Of a stretch of 64,000 nt of DNA, positions 35,289 to 46,745 are shown piece by piece (the first letter of the stretch is position 1; every line of letters starts with the position of its first letter). A program made the position numbers and the translations under genes. This stretch comes from Manihot esculenta (taxonomy: Eukaryota; Streptophyta; Magnoliopsida; Malpighiales; Euphorbiaceae). The stretch is taken from the NCBI RefSeq assembly GCF_001659605.2, contig NC_035169.2, positions 8,403,610 to 8,467,609 of the forward strand, written 5' to 3'. A model generated the notes under the pieces. That model worked only from the letters and a program-made list of their open reading frames with translations, was not told the origin of the DNA and made no database searches.

Positions 35289-35844
35289 GTATAATGAGAA
35301 AATAAGCAACACACCCTCTTCAACACGTGGATACGCAATACAATTTCAGATCATATAATATCTGTATGGTTGAATTGTACTTAAATCAATTTTATTATTT
35401 TAATATTTTAATATTTTGTAGAGTTTATTTTAAATTAATTTAGTCTTAAATTTGTGCAACTCTATTAGGAAGAAAATTTCTTTAAAACAATTTAGAAAAA
35501 TAATCTTTAATATAATATAGATTTACCTATTTGACTTGATACTCTCCCTATATTAGAATTATATTTCTTGTACTAGAATTAGAATTTTAAAACTATAAAA
35601 ACATCATTAAGATTGCCCGTCACGAATTATTATTAATTGATCAATAAAATAAAAGAAGCTGATTTCTCTCCATAGTGAAAATTTATTCTTAAAACTTGAG
35701 TTTTTCTCTATTGTTTAGTAATTTATCAAGACTCAATATTGTAGCATTTAAATATAAATTTTTTTCGTACTTAGTTAATTTATTAAAAATTTCTTATGAC
35801 GTTTTCTAACTGAAATTGTTTAATTATTTATATTACTAATCATA
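35289..35844 (+). repeat. Left copy of an old LTR-like direct repeat
   Basis: Begins TGTATAATGAG and ends ATTACTAATCATA. It matches 36748-37310 through many blocks (GCAATACAATTTCA, ATTTATCAAGACTCAAT, ACTTAGTTAATTTATTAA, ATATTACTAATCA), strongly diverged. Confidence 0.65.
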
Positions 35845-35899
35845 TTGGTTGATTAATGATTAGGGTTACATAAGAGTAATCCTAATCAACCAATATGAT
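35839..35899. repeat. 17-bp perfect inverted repeat at the LTR/internal boundary
   Basis: ATCATATTGGTTGATTA (35839-35855) pairs exactly with TAATCAACCAATATGAT (35883-35899) around a 27-bp spacer. Confidence 0.8.
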
Positions 35900-36747
35900 A
35901 TTTTTGCCTTATCTTTTGTCAAGTTTTATGACAGAATTAGATTCTGCTTGATAACAAAACTTGGTAATTAAAAAATTCATATTTATTTATATTTTCTTGT
36001 TTTATTATTTATTTTCAGTTTCATTATTTTATTTCAGCTAGTGAATCTATGGTTCATTTGTTTTATTTTTCATCTCATTTATTTAAAAAAAATAGAAAAA
36101 GTCAGTTATATTTTTATTAAAAAAAAAAGAGATATCAAAGTTTAGTATTTTATTCGTGAAGTTTTAAATTGAATTTAAAAATTTTATGAAAATCATAAAA
36201 AATGCCATCCAGAAAGAGAATAAACAAACTATCAATAATGATGTAAATCGATTTGAAAATAATGAAAAGGTGATTCTACGTCTAAATATTATTATATGGA
36301 AAAAAGTGAAGAAGATGTGATAGAAAGTATTTTGACCGATCAATAATAAAAAAATTTAAGTTGCCACTGTAATTATTGAAAAACACAATTAATATGAAGA
36401 TGATTTTCAAAACATTATAATTGAGCAAATTTTGATATTGGCTCTAATTTTGATTCAAATGATTATTTCATTCAAGAATTCAAGAGATTCCATTTGCATT
36501 TGATATTCTTGTATAAGACAACTTATATGGAGATGATTCCGTGCATGTTGATCATTTTCTTGTCATGGAGGTTAAAGATTTGAGGATGAATTTTTTTTGA
36601 GAAAGGAGAGAATGATGAAAGCACGGAAATGATATGCATTGAAATCTTTACGCTCTTCAAAGATTCAATATAAGAAGTTTTAAATCATGACAAATCAAAT
36701 TACAATCGCTTAACTCAAGACTTAAGATGAGAACTATATTTAGAAAG

Positions 36748-37310
36748 TATGAATAATGAAATAACAAGTCACATGTGAATGTGCAATACAATTTCATATC
36801 GCGTAATGCATATATAACCGAATTATATTTAGATCAATTTTGTTATTTTAGGATTTTGTGAGATTTGTTTAAATTAATTTGATTTATTTTAAAATCTAAA
36901 TTCGTGTGGTCTTATTCAGAAAAAAATTTCTCCAAAATAATTCAAAAAAATTATTTTTAATATAATTTAAATTTAACTATTTGACTTGATATTTTTCATA
37001 TACTTTAATTAAGATTTCGAGACTATAACATTATTATTAAGGTATTAGTTGATCAATAAGATAAAAAAGTTAATTTTTCTCCATAATTCTAATTTATTCT
37101 TAGAACTTTGATTATTCTCTATTATTTAGCAATTTATCAAGACTCAATCTTGTGGCGTTCTAATATGGATTTTCTCCCTACTTAGTTAATTTATTAAGAA
37201 TTTCTTGTAACATTCTAATATAGATTTTCTCCCTACTTAGTTAGCTTATTAAGAATTTCTTGTGGCATTTTCTTATGGAAATTGCTTAATTATCTATATT
37301 ACTAATCACA
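36748..37310 (+). repeat. Right copy of the old LTR-like direct repeat
   Basis: Begins TATGAATAATG and ends ATTACTAATCACA. It contains an internal tandem duplication of about 62 bp (about 37145-37270, TTTTCTCCCTACTTAGTTA occurring twice). The roughly 900 bp between the two copies has no readable gag or pol, so the element, if real, is non-autonomous or fully decayed. Confidence 0.6.
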
Positions 37311-38368
37311 TTGAATACATTTATTAAAAGTTACCGATTCAATTTGAAAAATCAGATATACTTTAATCCGATTTCTAATTAAATCAATTGATTTAATCCG
37401 ATTTTAATAACTATAATTTTAATAGCGAATAATAATTAACTAAATATTATAAGTAATTATTATAATCCATTATCAATAACATATTAAATATTAAATTTTA
37501 TTTGCCTTATGGAAAATATTTTTTAAGAATTTTTTTTAATATTTCTAGTGTTTGGATTATTAAAAAAACTTTAATCAATGAAAAATATTTTTATAGTCAA
37601 AGAAATAAATAAATCATATTAAAAAAAAATAACTTTCTCTTTTGAAAAGAAAATAATTTTTGACACCTGAAAATTCTTATTAACATCTCTATATACAAAT
37701 ATATTAATAATTTTTATTTTTCAATTAAAATTAAATAATAAAAGTAAATTATCTCATTAAAAATTATTTTTTATAAAAAATATTTTCTATAAAAAATATT
37801 TTTATATAAATTATTTTTTCGTAAATAAATAAATTTTTAATTAAATTAATACACTAAATACCATCCTCAAAACCGCTGCGATACATGACCTTCATCTCCA
37901 TTGTTGGTCTAATTGTACTTGGCATTCTGTTCATTGTTCAAGTAGAAATCAATGCAATGAATGTATTTATTAATTATTTATTTATTGGTTCGTCTGATTT
38001 ATCAGTTCAGTGGTTGAGCTGTTGCTTCCCATGCAAGAGTTAATAGTTTTCTTTTTCTTTTTTCTTAGAAAAAAGCCCTATTTTCTATGATAAATCGGTT
38101 CATGCTCATATTTCTAGAGTAAAATAATTTAAATTATATATGTAATAATTAATAATTTTTAACTTAAAATCATTTTATTTTTAAATTTATATGTTCTCAA
38201 ATTCAAATTTTAGTAGAATCAAATAAAAAAATAAATATATAAATAAAAAAATTGCCAAAGTGATTATGCAATTATATTATTAGCATTCGTAATTTCTATA
38301 TTTCCATACAAGAAAAGTTAAAATTTTTTTTTTATAAAAGATATTTTTTATATACAAGTTGTAAACAG
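37311..38368. other. AT-rich intergenic DNA
   Basis: No gene. About 37505-37800 is rich in GAAAAATATTTTT-type inverted motifs like 9805-10085 and may be an old foldback. Confidence 0.4.
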
Positions 38369-38823
38369 TATGGGTGAGTATTGGATTGATTCGATTTAAA
38401 ATCGAACCAAATTGAATAAATCAAAAATTAAAATTTTAATATTTATAAAAATCAAATCGAATTGATTTTAGTCAGAAATTGAATCGAACTGAATCAGTCC
38501 GATTCGGTTTGATCAGTTTAAATTTTTAATAAATTTTTATTTTTTATACTTTATTTTTTATGTTTTAAAATTTAATTAAAATATTTTAATTTTAATATGA
38601 TCTAATCTCTCTAAATTATTAAAAATAATATATTATTATCATTAATCGATTCGATATGATTTTTTCAATTTTTTTCAAATTAAAACTGAATCGAACTGAA
38701 ATAATAAAAAATTTTAAAATTAAAAATCAAATTAAATTAATATAAATAAAAAATTAAATTAAAATTTTAAATTAATTTAATTTGATCAATTTTTTCAGTT
38801 TGAACCGAATATTGTACATCTTA
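38369..38823 (+). mobile_element. hAT-type MITE, decayed copy
   Basis: Starts TATGGGTGAGTATTGG and ends ...GAATATTGTACATCTTA, with the same internal order as 42472-42940 (ATCGAACCAAAT, AATTTTAATATTTATAAAAATC, TTTTTATACTTTATTTTTTATG, ATATTATTATCATTAATC). Ends are worn and no TSD is visible. Confidence 0.65.
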
Positions 38824-39879
38824 ATGCACATAGCATTAATCTTCCATACTGTACTGAACGAGTGAAAGCTCACACTCCCTAGAAGTTAAAACCCCACCAT
38901 AAAGGAATTTATAGAAAGCAACTTGGGATGGGATAGGTGTAAGCAAGGACTGCTAGCAAATAGTAGTAACATTAAATTGATGATCACATCAATAGTGCAA
39001 CAATAATAATTAAAATTTTTTTCAAAATCACTTAATAAAACTATTATTCGATTCAAATTACTTGCTCTTTGGGAAGGGAACTTCTCAAGGAAGTAACTAA
39101 AAGTTCCTTAACAATCCTCAAACATTGTCTTGCTAAGATCAGATATGCCGAATCTGAGTTGAGAGATGGTAGGTCATAGCTCAGGTCAGAGCAAGGCACC
39201 ATCGAATGTTCAATAGGCAGTCTCACGATCGAGCGTGAGTGTCTGGAAGTTGTCATTGTATACTCTTGCGGTTCGGAAGGCAGCGAGGGAAGGCTTTTTA
39301 TCTTATATATCGCATGGGTGTATAAAGGAAATAGAAATTTGTTACTTCCCCACAATAAAAGAAGTGTTATCAGAAAGTTAAAGAAACAATGGCTGGCCAA
39401 ACAAACAAAATTTTAGCATTTTTTAGGAATTTGAAATTTCTTAGTTGAATTAACTAACCAAATAAGGCCAAAGAGTACGAATTTACAGATATAGCAGGAA
39501 AAAATGCATGTTCTACCAATAAATACTTAACCTTTTCAAGTAATGGAAGGGAAGAAAGGCAAAACTAGCTATAAACTGATAGCCAAAATAAAGGGAAGCA
39601 GCCAGGTTAATAACCATACTTCAACAAAATGCATCAGTACATAGTAATAAGTTGGCAGTTCAAGATAAGTAACACTGGTAGGTCAAGTCATAATTATTTT
39701 ATTTATGTTTATCAAGCAAAATAAATGATATGAAATTCTTGAATATCACAATGACAAGAGCTGAAAATTAATGGGTGAAATGAAGGTTGCTTACACTTGC
39801 TCTTCTTTGAGGCTAAATTTAATGGGTGCCTTAAAATTTACATTCCTGTTAGTTGAAGACTTTGAAAAACAATAAATAT
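38824..39879. other. Intergenic DNA left of the copia element
   Basis: No gene is clearly supported; one 115-residue minus-strand open frame is listed separately. The last 5 bp before 39880 (AATAT) are the copia TSD. Confidence 0.45.
39053..39400 (-). CDS. Hypothetical open frame, 115 residues, doubtful
   Basis: Minus strand, ATG at 39400. The N-terminus is hydrophobic (FFNFLITLLLLWG) and could be a signal anchor; the remainder is Ser/Leu-rich with no recognised motif. The local base composition is less AT-rich than its surroundings, the only reason to list it. No splice, promoter or family evidence. Confidence 0.12.
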   Translation of the reverse strand: MASHCFFNFLITLLLLWGSNKFLFPLYTHAIYKIKSLPSLPSEPQEYTMTTSRHSRSIVRLPIEHSMVPCSDLSYDLPSLNSDSAYLILARQCLRIVKELLVTSLRSSLPKEQVI

Positions 39880-40055
39880 TGATAGAGTGTGAACACAATC
39901 TGTATATAATTATAGGAGATTATATACTTATAGACTAATTGATTGATAGAAGATTTTTAGGAGTTGTCTTAACAAAATCTTGTAATCTGTATATATATAC
40001 TTATTTCAATGGAGAAATATATGAAAATTACTCAATTATTCCTTATCTTATTATA
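39880..40055 (+). repeat. 5' LTR of the copia element
   Basis: TGATAGAGTGTGAACA at the start, ...CCTTATCTTATTATA at the end, followed directly by the tRNA-Met primer site. Confidence 0.9.
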
Positions 40056-40375
40056 TGGTATCAAAGCCATTCATGTAGAGATTTAATTTTTTTTTCTCTT
40101 TCGTTGAGTTTTAATTTTTTTTTGGAGATTTAGGACTCCTATTCTTTTAGGTTACTCATCTAGGGTAATATTTGTCTCTCACCGCCCATCTTGGGAGGAC
40201 GCCAGAGTCGCCTTGCAGCCCCCTTATCAGATCTGTGGTTTGTTTGCTGTTTGGGTGTTAGGTTGAGGCATTTTTGATATTGTTTATGCCAGGTATTGTT
40301 CACTGGGTTACTGGTTATTGGATTGGATTTTGTTATTTTCCTTTAATTCGTTTGAAGGTATAGGAGTATAAGGTT

Positions 40376-43300
40376 TTGGTTGAAATGATTTCTGACAGTA
40401 AGACCTATATTATTAAAATTATTCCAACGTCTTCAGTAGCGGCTGAGACAGGTAAAACGTGTCTTATTTCATCTTCATATAAATGGGTCATTAATTCTGG
40501 TGCCACAAATTACATGACAGGTAATCCTCATATTTTTACTGGCTTTCGATCTCATAAAGCACATTCTTCTGTTATTATAGCTAATGGATCAACCTATAAT
40601 GTTGAGGGTTCTGAAACTGTTAAACCTACTTCTTCTATTACCTTACTATCAATACTAAGTTTACCTAATCTTGCCTTTAATTTAATCTCTATGAGTAAAC
40701 TTACCAAGGATCTAAATTGTTGTGTTTCTTTTTTTTCTAATCATTGTCTCATTCAGAATCTTGTGACGAAGTAGATTATTGGTAAAGGACATATATCTGA
40801 AGGCCTCTACATTTTGGATGTATGGGTGTCTCGGTCTATTGTCTGCTCCAGTGTCATGTCTTCATTTGAAGCACATTATCGGTTGGGATACCCTTCTTTA
40901 CCGGTTTTGAAGAAGCTATGCCCTCAATTTCATGAGGTATCTTTACTGGAATGTGAGTCATGTCATTTTGTAAAACATCATCGAAGCTCTTTAAGTCTTA
41001 GAGTCAATAAACAAGCTAAGTCTGCTTTTGAATTAGTTCATTCAGATGTTTGGGGCCCATGTCCAATTGGATCTAAGACTGAATTCAGATATTTAATCAC
41101 TTTTGTGGATGATTACTCTAGAATGACTTAGATTTATTTTATGAAGTATCGTTAAGAAGTATTTTCTTATTTTTCTGCCTTTTGTGCTGAAATCAAGACT
41201 CAATTTAATATTTTTGTGCAAATTTTGTGGAGCGACAATACTAAAGAATATATGTCAGAATCATTCCAAACTTATATGATTCAACATGGTATTCTTTACT
41301 AATCGTCATGTGCTGATACACTCGCTCAAAATAGGATAGCTGAAAGAAAGAATCGACATCTGTTTGAGACTACTCGAACTCTGTTATTTCAAATGCAAGT
41401 TCCTACGCAATTTTGGGCAAATGTTGTCTCTACTGCATACTTTCTCATTAATCTCATGCCCTCCACACTACTAAACAGTAATACTCCTTATAATGTCCTA
41501 TTTCCTAAGAAACAAGATAGTTTGACAGCACTTACTATGTTTGGGATGTCAGATCTCATGTGACTAAACTTGATCCTAAAGTTTTGAAGTGTGTTTTTTT
41601 AAGATATTCTCACCTTCAGAAGGGGTATTGATGTTACTCTCAAGACCTCAACAAATATCTAGTCTCAACAGATGTAGCCTTTTTCCAGGCAAATTCCTTT
41701 TTATTCTATTGTACAAACCTCTCATGATCAAGAGGAGGACGATGAGTAGCTCATCTATAGAATCATATCTGATGGTGAGACCTTTTCGAGTATGCCTTCT
41801 GCTGTACAATCTAATGGTAACATTCTTCTAGTACTTAGCCTCCTATTAAACCGTCAGTTGTTCAAGTTTACTCTCGGAGACCAGTACCTGATGATACATT
41901 TCCTGTACCAGAATCTTCTTCTCCATCGGATCCACGACCGAGTGACATTGACCTCCCTATTAAACCACAATGTAAATCTACCTATTCTGTTGCTAAGTTT
42001 CTGTCTTATGATCATCTGTCTCCTTTTTCTACCTCCTTAATTGTCTCTCTAGATTCAATTTCTTTGCCTAAAACAGTTAAAGAGGCCCTGACTCATTCTA
42101 GATGGCATGATGCAATGTTTGAAGAGATTAAGACTCTAGATGAAAATCATACTTGGAAACTAGTTGATTTATCTTCTAGTAAGAATTTTGTGCGCTGTAA
42201 ATGGGTTTTTGCCATCAAAGTCAATCTAAATTATTCTATAGCGAAGCTTAAGGCCCGTCTTGTCGCCAAAGGTTATATCCAAATTTATGGCATTGACTAT
42301 TCTAACACTTTTTCTCTTGTGGCAAAAATGACCTTAGTTTGCTTATTCATCTCCCTAGCTGCTTCTCAGCATTGGCCTTTACACCAGTTAGATATCAAGA
42401 ATGTATTTTTACTTGGTAACCTCCAAAAGGAGGTGTATATGGAGCAACCACCAGGGTTTGTTGCTCAATGGTAGGGGTGAGCATTCGGTCGGTTCGGTTT
42501 AAAATCAAACCAAATCGAATAAACCAAAAATCAAAATTTTAGTATTTATGAAAACCGAACCTATTTTGGTCAGAAACTGAATCAAACCGAATCGATCTGA
42601 TTCGGTTCGATTCAGTTTGGTTTGATCGGTTTCGATTTTTAATAAATTTTTTATTTTTTACACTTTATTTTTAATGTTTTAAAATTTAATTAAAATATCT
42701 TAATCTTAATATGAATTAATTTCTCTATATTATTGAAAATAACATATTATTATCATTAATCGGTTCGGTTTGATTATTTTGATTTTTTTATCAAAACTAA
42801 ACCGAACTGAAATAACCAAAATTTTTGTAATTAAAAACCGAACCGAACCTAACCTAATTGAATAAAAAACCAAACCAAAATTTCAAATTAATTCGGTTCG
42901 GTCGGTTTTTTCGATTTGAATCGAATACTGCTCACCCCTACACAAGGAAGTATGAGAAAGTCTGCCATTTGAAAAAATCTTTGTATGGTTTAAAGCATAG
43001 TCCCCATGCATGGTTTAACAAGTTCATTGAAGTTCTTCAAAATTTTGGATTGAAAAAAAGCAAGTGTGATCATTCAGTCTTCTATAGAAATTCAGATACT
43101 GGTATTATTCTCCTTGTTATATATGTTGATGATATTATGATTACAGGAAATGATAGTACATGGATCTCTTCTCTAAAAAACTACATACATGCGAGTTTTC
43201 ATACCAAAGATTTTGGTCAGTTTAAGTATTTATTAGGAGTCGAAGTCTTGAGAAGTAAAAGGGGAGTTTTCCTATCTCAAAGGAAGTATGTCATTGACTT

Positions 43301-44085
43301 GCTTACAGAAACTGGAAAGATGGAAATTAAACCATGTAGCACACTAATGATTCCTAATATATGTCTTACAAAGGATGACAGAGACCCTTATGATGATCAA
43401 CAGAGGTACAGAGGGTTGGTTGGAAAGCTGAACTACCTTACGGTGATGACTCGGTTAGATATTGCTTTTGTAGTAAGCGTTGTAAACTAGTTCATGTCTG
43501 CACCTACGGTGAAACATTGGGCCGCTTTAAAATAAATTCTATGTTATCTAAAAGGGACTCCTGGACTCGGTATACTCTACAGTAATTATGGACATATTGC
43601 ACTTAAGTGTTTTTCTGATACTGACTGGGCGAGATTCAAAAGTGATAGAAGGTCGACTATAGGCTACTGTGTATTTGTTGAAAGAAATGTAGTGTTTTGA
43701 AAAATTAAGAAGTAAAATATGGTATCCAGATCCAATGCCGAGTCAAAATATAAGGCCACGACTCAATCCACTTGTGAGTTTCTGTGGATAAATCATCTGC
43801 TGAAAGAAGTTGGTATGAATGTTGCGTTATCTGCGAAACTTTGGTGTGATAATTAGGTTGCTCTTTACATTGCTTTCAATCCAGTATACTATGAACGGAC
43901 TAAGTATATTGAAGTTGATTGTCATTTCATCCATAAGAAGATTCAAGAAAATTTAATCTCCACCAGTTATGTGAAGACAGAAGAGCAACTGGGTGATCTA
44001 CTCACCAAATCTTTAAATGGGCATCGAATAAAATATCTTTCTAATAAATTGAGTATGATAAACATCTATGATCAAACTAAAGGGA
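40376..44085 (+). pseudogene. Copia pol remnant: protease, integrase, RT, RNase H
   Basis: Plus strand. Protease: KWVINSGATNYMTG, where the catalytic DSG is read as NSG. Pre-integrase: HYRLGYPSLPVLKKL and CESCHFVKHH. Integrase core: ELVHSDVWGPCPIG, LITFVDDYSR, NRIAERKNRHL. RT: WHDAMFEEIKTLDENHTWKL, VFAIKV, LDIKNVFLLGNL, EQPPGFVAQW; after the MITE: VCHLKKSLYGLKHSPHAWF, IYVDDIMITG, FGQFKYLLGVEV. RNase H: CFSDTDWARFKSDRRSTIGY, DHFIHKKI-like region and QLGDLLTKSL. Many stops and frame changes make it non-functional. Confidence 0.9.
42472..42940 (+). mobile_element. hAT-type MITE inserted in the copia RT
   Basis: 469 bp with perfect 12-bp terminal inverted repeats TAGGGGTGAGCA and TGCTCACCCCTA. 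Flanking 8-mers CTCAATGG and CACAAGGA are compatible with a worn 8-bp TSD. The ends are rich in CGGTTCGGTTT-type subterminal repeats in both orientations. It has no coding capacity. It lies between the GFVAQ and KVCHLKK parts of RT. Confidence 0.85.
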
Positions 44086-44088
44086 GAG

Positions 44089-44266
44089 TATTAGAGTGTG
44101 AACATAATCTATACATAATCATAGGAGATTACATAATTATAGGCTAATTAATTGATAGAAGATTCTTAAGAGTTGCTTTAACAAGTTCTTATAATCTGTA
44201 TATATACACAATTACTTTAATGGAGAAATATACAAAAATTATCCAATTATTCCTTATCTTATTACA
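44089..44266 (+). repeat. 3' LTR of the copia element
   Basis: TATTAGAGTGTGAACA at the start and TCTTATTACA at the end; preceded by purine tract 44079-44088. Confidence 0.9.
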
Positions 44267-44271
44267 AATAC

Positions 44272-45121
44272 AATGAGATGGATCATAAAATCTAAATAAA
44301 ATCCAATATACAATCTACTAAATCCACGGAAGATTATGAACATCAGTTAAGTTTTGAGAACTGCTTTATTTTATGCTCCAAGATCACAATGCCAGCTTTC
44401 TTCATCTTTAACTAAATTCTAATCTCTGAAACTTGATTAAAAGCTACATTATTAGGACTCAGGTATATGTGCTGAGAATTTGAATGCAATTGGTTTGATG
44501 CCAAAATTATTTTCAGTAAATTGAACTCGATATGATCTATAATTTCAGTAAGCCTATCTAATTCAAGTAAGCCTTGCTTAAAAGGCTAATGATGTTGAGG
44601 AATGCTAGCTGCAGTTGCTTTTTCAAGTAACAGTTATCGCTCTCCATCTTATTGGTTAAAAAGTATTTATTATATTAGTTATTATTTTTTATCTTTAGTT
44701 ATTCATTAATCATTATACTCTCCAAGCTGTACATAATCATGCAACCTTTGCAAGTCAAGTAATACTTCAAAGAATACTTGACTAGGAACAAGCAAATGCC
44801 AAGGCTTCCTGTTTGTAAATGGGCCACAAATTTTCTTTTAGGTTTGAAGACTTTGATGTTGCAAAAATTTGGTAGCCTGGTGAATCTTTTATCCATATTG
44901 AACCACAATTTGTAACCTGGAATTATCCATTTAGAGTCCCCTAAATGCCAGTTGGTCAAATGTCTACATCCTTACCCAAAAATACAGCTTAACCAAATTA
45001 TTCCAATCTATTCATAAAATCAATCTTAAAAGGAAGAACATCAAAATCAACTTTTCAGAACCATGCAGGCTAATTGGGTTGATAGTATCTTGGTTAACCG
45101 ATGGAAATGTAATGTTGGTTT
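44272..45121. other. Intergenic DNA between copia and gypsy elements
   Basis: No gene supported. A short minus-strand open frame (44699-44959) lacks recognisable features. Ends with GGTTT, the TSD of the next element. Confidence 0.45.
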
Positions 45122-45298
45122 TGTAATACCCGGCTAGACTCCGGTATCGGAATTCCTACCGTCCGGTGGAATCTCGGATGTCGGAGATCTCTAAAAGGGT
45201 AGAATCATGTTTTATAAAAATGTTTTCATGTTTTTAATGGTTTTAAGTATGAAATTTAATGAGTTTTGCATGAAAAAGTCCTTGGAGGAAAACCCAGG

Positions 45299-45423
45299 TT
45301 CGGCCGCCGAAAGTCAAGTTCGGCCGCCGAACATGCATGCGTTTTGGAGGCACGTTAGGCCCCCGAAAGCATGAGTTAGGGAAGCAAAGGTTCGGCCGCC
45401 GAAAGTCAAGTTCGGCCGCCGAA
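45299..45423. repeat. Cluster 1 of 13-bp inverted repeats (GCC-box-like) upstream of LTR TATA
   Basis: TTCGGCCGCCGAA at 45299-45311, 45319-45331, 45391-45403 and 45411-45423: two pairs spaced 20 bp centre to centre. Each contains GCCGCC, the core bound by AP2/ERF proteins, in the region 55-180 bp upstream of the TATA box. Confidence 0.85.
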
Positions 45424-45478
45424 CATTTGCATGGATGCGGAGGCACATTCGGCCCCCGAACGTGGTCTGGCCAGCCAC

Positions 45479-45486
45479 TATAAAAG
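45479..45486 (+). promoter_or_regulatory. TATA box of 5' LTR
   Basis: TATAAAAG, followed by GGTCCCTTAG; conserved in four LTRs of the family in this window. Transcription would start near 45510. Confidence 0.7.
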
Positions 45487-46003
45487 GGTCCCTTAGCCGA
45501 AAATGGGCGAGCTTTTTTCCCTATTTTCGGCCAAGGTGAGCTTTCCGCCATCCTCCCTCAATCTTGAGTTTTTCCTTCCTTTTTCCATGATCTTTACAAG
45601 TTTATAACTTTGGTTTTGAAGATCTTTGAGCTTAGAGCGAGTTTTGGAGCTTGGAGACCAAAAGTTGGAACTTCTCCCATCTCCAAGTTTAGATCTCCTC
45701 AACCCTCGATCTTCAAGAGGTAAGAGCCGATCTTAAGCTCAATGTATGATTTAAACAAGTTTTATGAAGTTTTTAAGGGGTAGAATGCTTGTTAGGTTAT
45801 TTGATGAGTTATGGGTTAATATTGATGTTTGAAACAATGTAGCTTGTTTGTGTGTGATTGAAGTGTTGTAGATGGGGTATATGTATGTTTGAGGCCCCTA
45901 GGAACTTGTATGCATGCTCTGGTTGAAAAATATGCATGTTTGGAAAGGATTGGAGGCGAGATGTGTTAAGGGAACCAAGTTTCTGCCTTTGGCAGAAACC
46001 AGG

Positions 46004-46176
46004 TTCGGCAGCCGAAGGTACTTTCGGCCGCCGAACGTGGCTGGGAAGGCAGGCCTTTCGGCTGCCGAAGTTGCCCCCGAAAAGAGACTTTCGTCTCTGT
46101 CTGGCACTTTCGGCCGCCGAAGGTGCCGCCGAACCTAGCTGAGTTTCGTCTCTGTCCAGGACTTTCGGCCGCCGAA
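46004..46176. repeat. Cluster 2 of 13-bp inverted repeats in 5' LTR
   Basis: TTCGGC-N-GCCGAA at 46004 (N=A), 46023 (C), 46057 (T), 46110 (C) and 46164 (C). The arms are constant and the centre varies. It lies in the transcribed, possibly intronic, part of the LTR. Confidence 0.85.
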
Positions 46177-46533
46177 GGTGCCGCCGAAAGTGCCCTATTC
46201 AGCCATTTCATGCATATTTTATGTGATATTTTCAGGATGTTTTAGGGGGTTTTTGGGGAGTAGTTTAGAGTTGTGTTCAAGTATGTTTGGTCCCTCATTT
46301 GAGTCCACCTGTGTAGGTTCGGACCCGAGGAACCGAGGACCCCAGCAGTGAGTTCAGCTGCGGTGTTGTCAGAGTCAGCCAGAGGTGAGTGGAACTAAAA
46401 CCAAATCTTTTAAATTAAATGTTTTACCATGTTTCATGCATCATGATTATGTAATAGGATGATTGCATTAGTTTCACGAATATGCCGCATTGCATAAATT
46501 GTTGTTGTTGTGGGTGAATGTTGGATGACCCAA

Positions 46534-46745
46534 TTAGTCCAAGACAGGAAGACCAGGCCCCATGCTACAGGCCTGGCACAGAGTAAGCAAGTCCAGGCCC
46601 CAGTCTACAGGCCTGGCACAGAGTAAGGTACGGTTATGGGACTTGAAGACCAGGAGCCAGAGGAGGCCCTGGGAAAAATGGTAAGTAATGTATGTTCTGA
46701 CAGGAAAGACCAGGACCCCATTCTACAGGCCTGGCACAGAGTTTA
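46534..46745. repeat. Tandem repeats with CCAGGCC/GGCCTGG arms in 5' LTR
   Basis: Three to four imperfect copies of a unit with CAGGCCCC...CTACAGGCCTGGCACAGAG; within a unit CCAGGCC and GGCCTGG are inverted 7-mers about 10 nt apart. Repeated at +2444 in the 3' LTR; a related array is at 1-150 in the minus-strand LTR. Confidence 0.75.

Larger units (their letters stand above)
39880..44266 (+). mobile_element. Old Ty1/copia element without gag, interrupted by a MITE
   Basis: LTRs 39880-40055 (176 bp) and 44089-44266 (178 bp) differ at roughly 15 percent of positions by eye. TSDs are AATAT (39875-39879) and AATAC (44267-44271). A primer site TGGTATCAAAGCC follows the 5' LTR at 40056, and a purine tract AAGGGAGAG precedes the 3' LTR. 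The interior keeps pol from protease through RNase H with stops and frameshifts. Only about 320 bp separate the primer site from protease, too little for gag. A 469-bp MITE sits in the RT region. Confidence 0.92.

Noticed and set aside
44699..44959. 86-codon minus-strand open frame
   Set aside because: No motif, no splice context and no compositional support.
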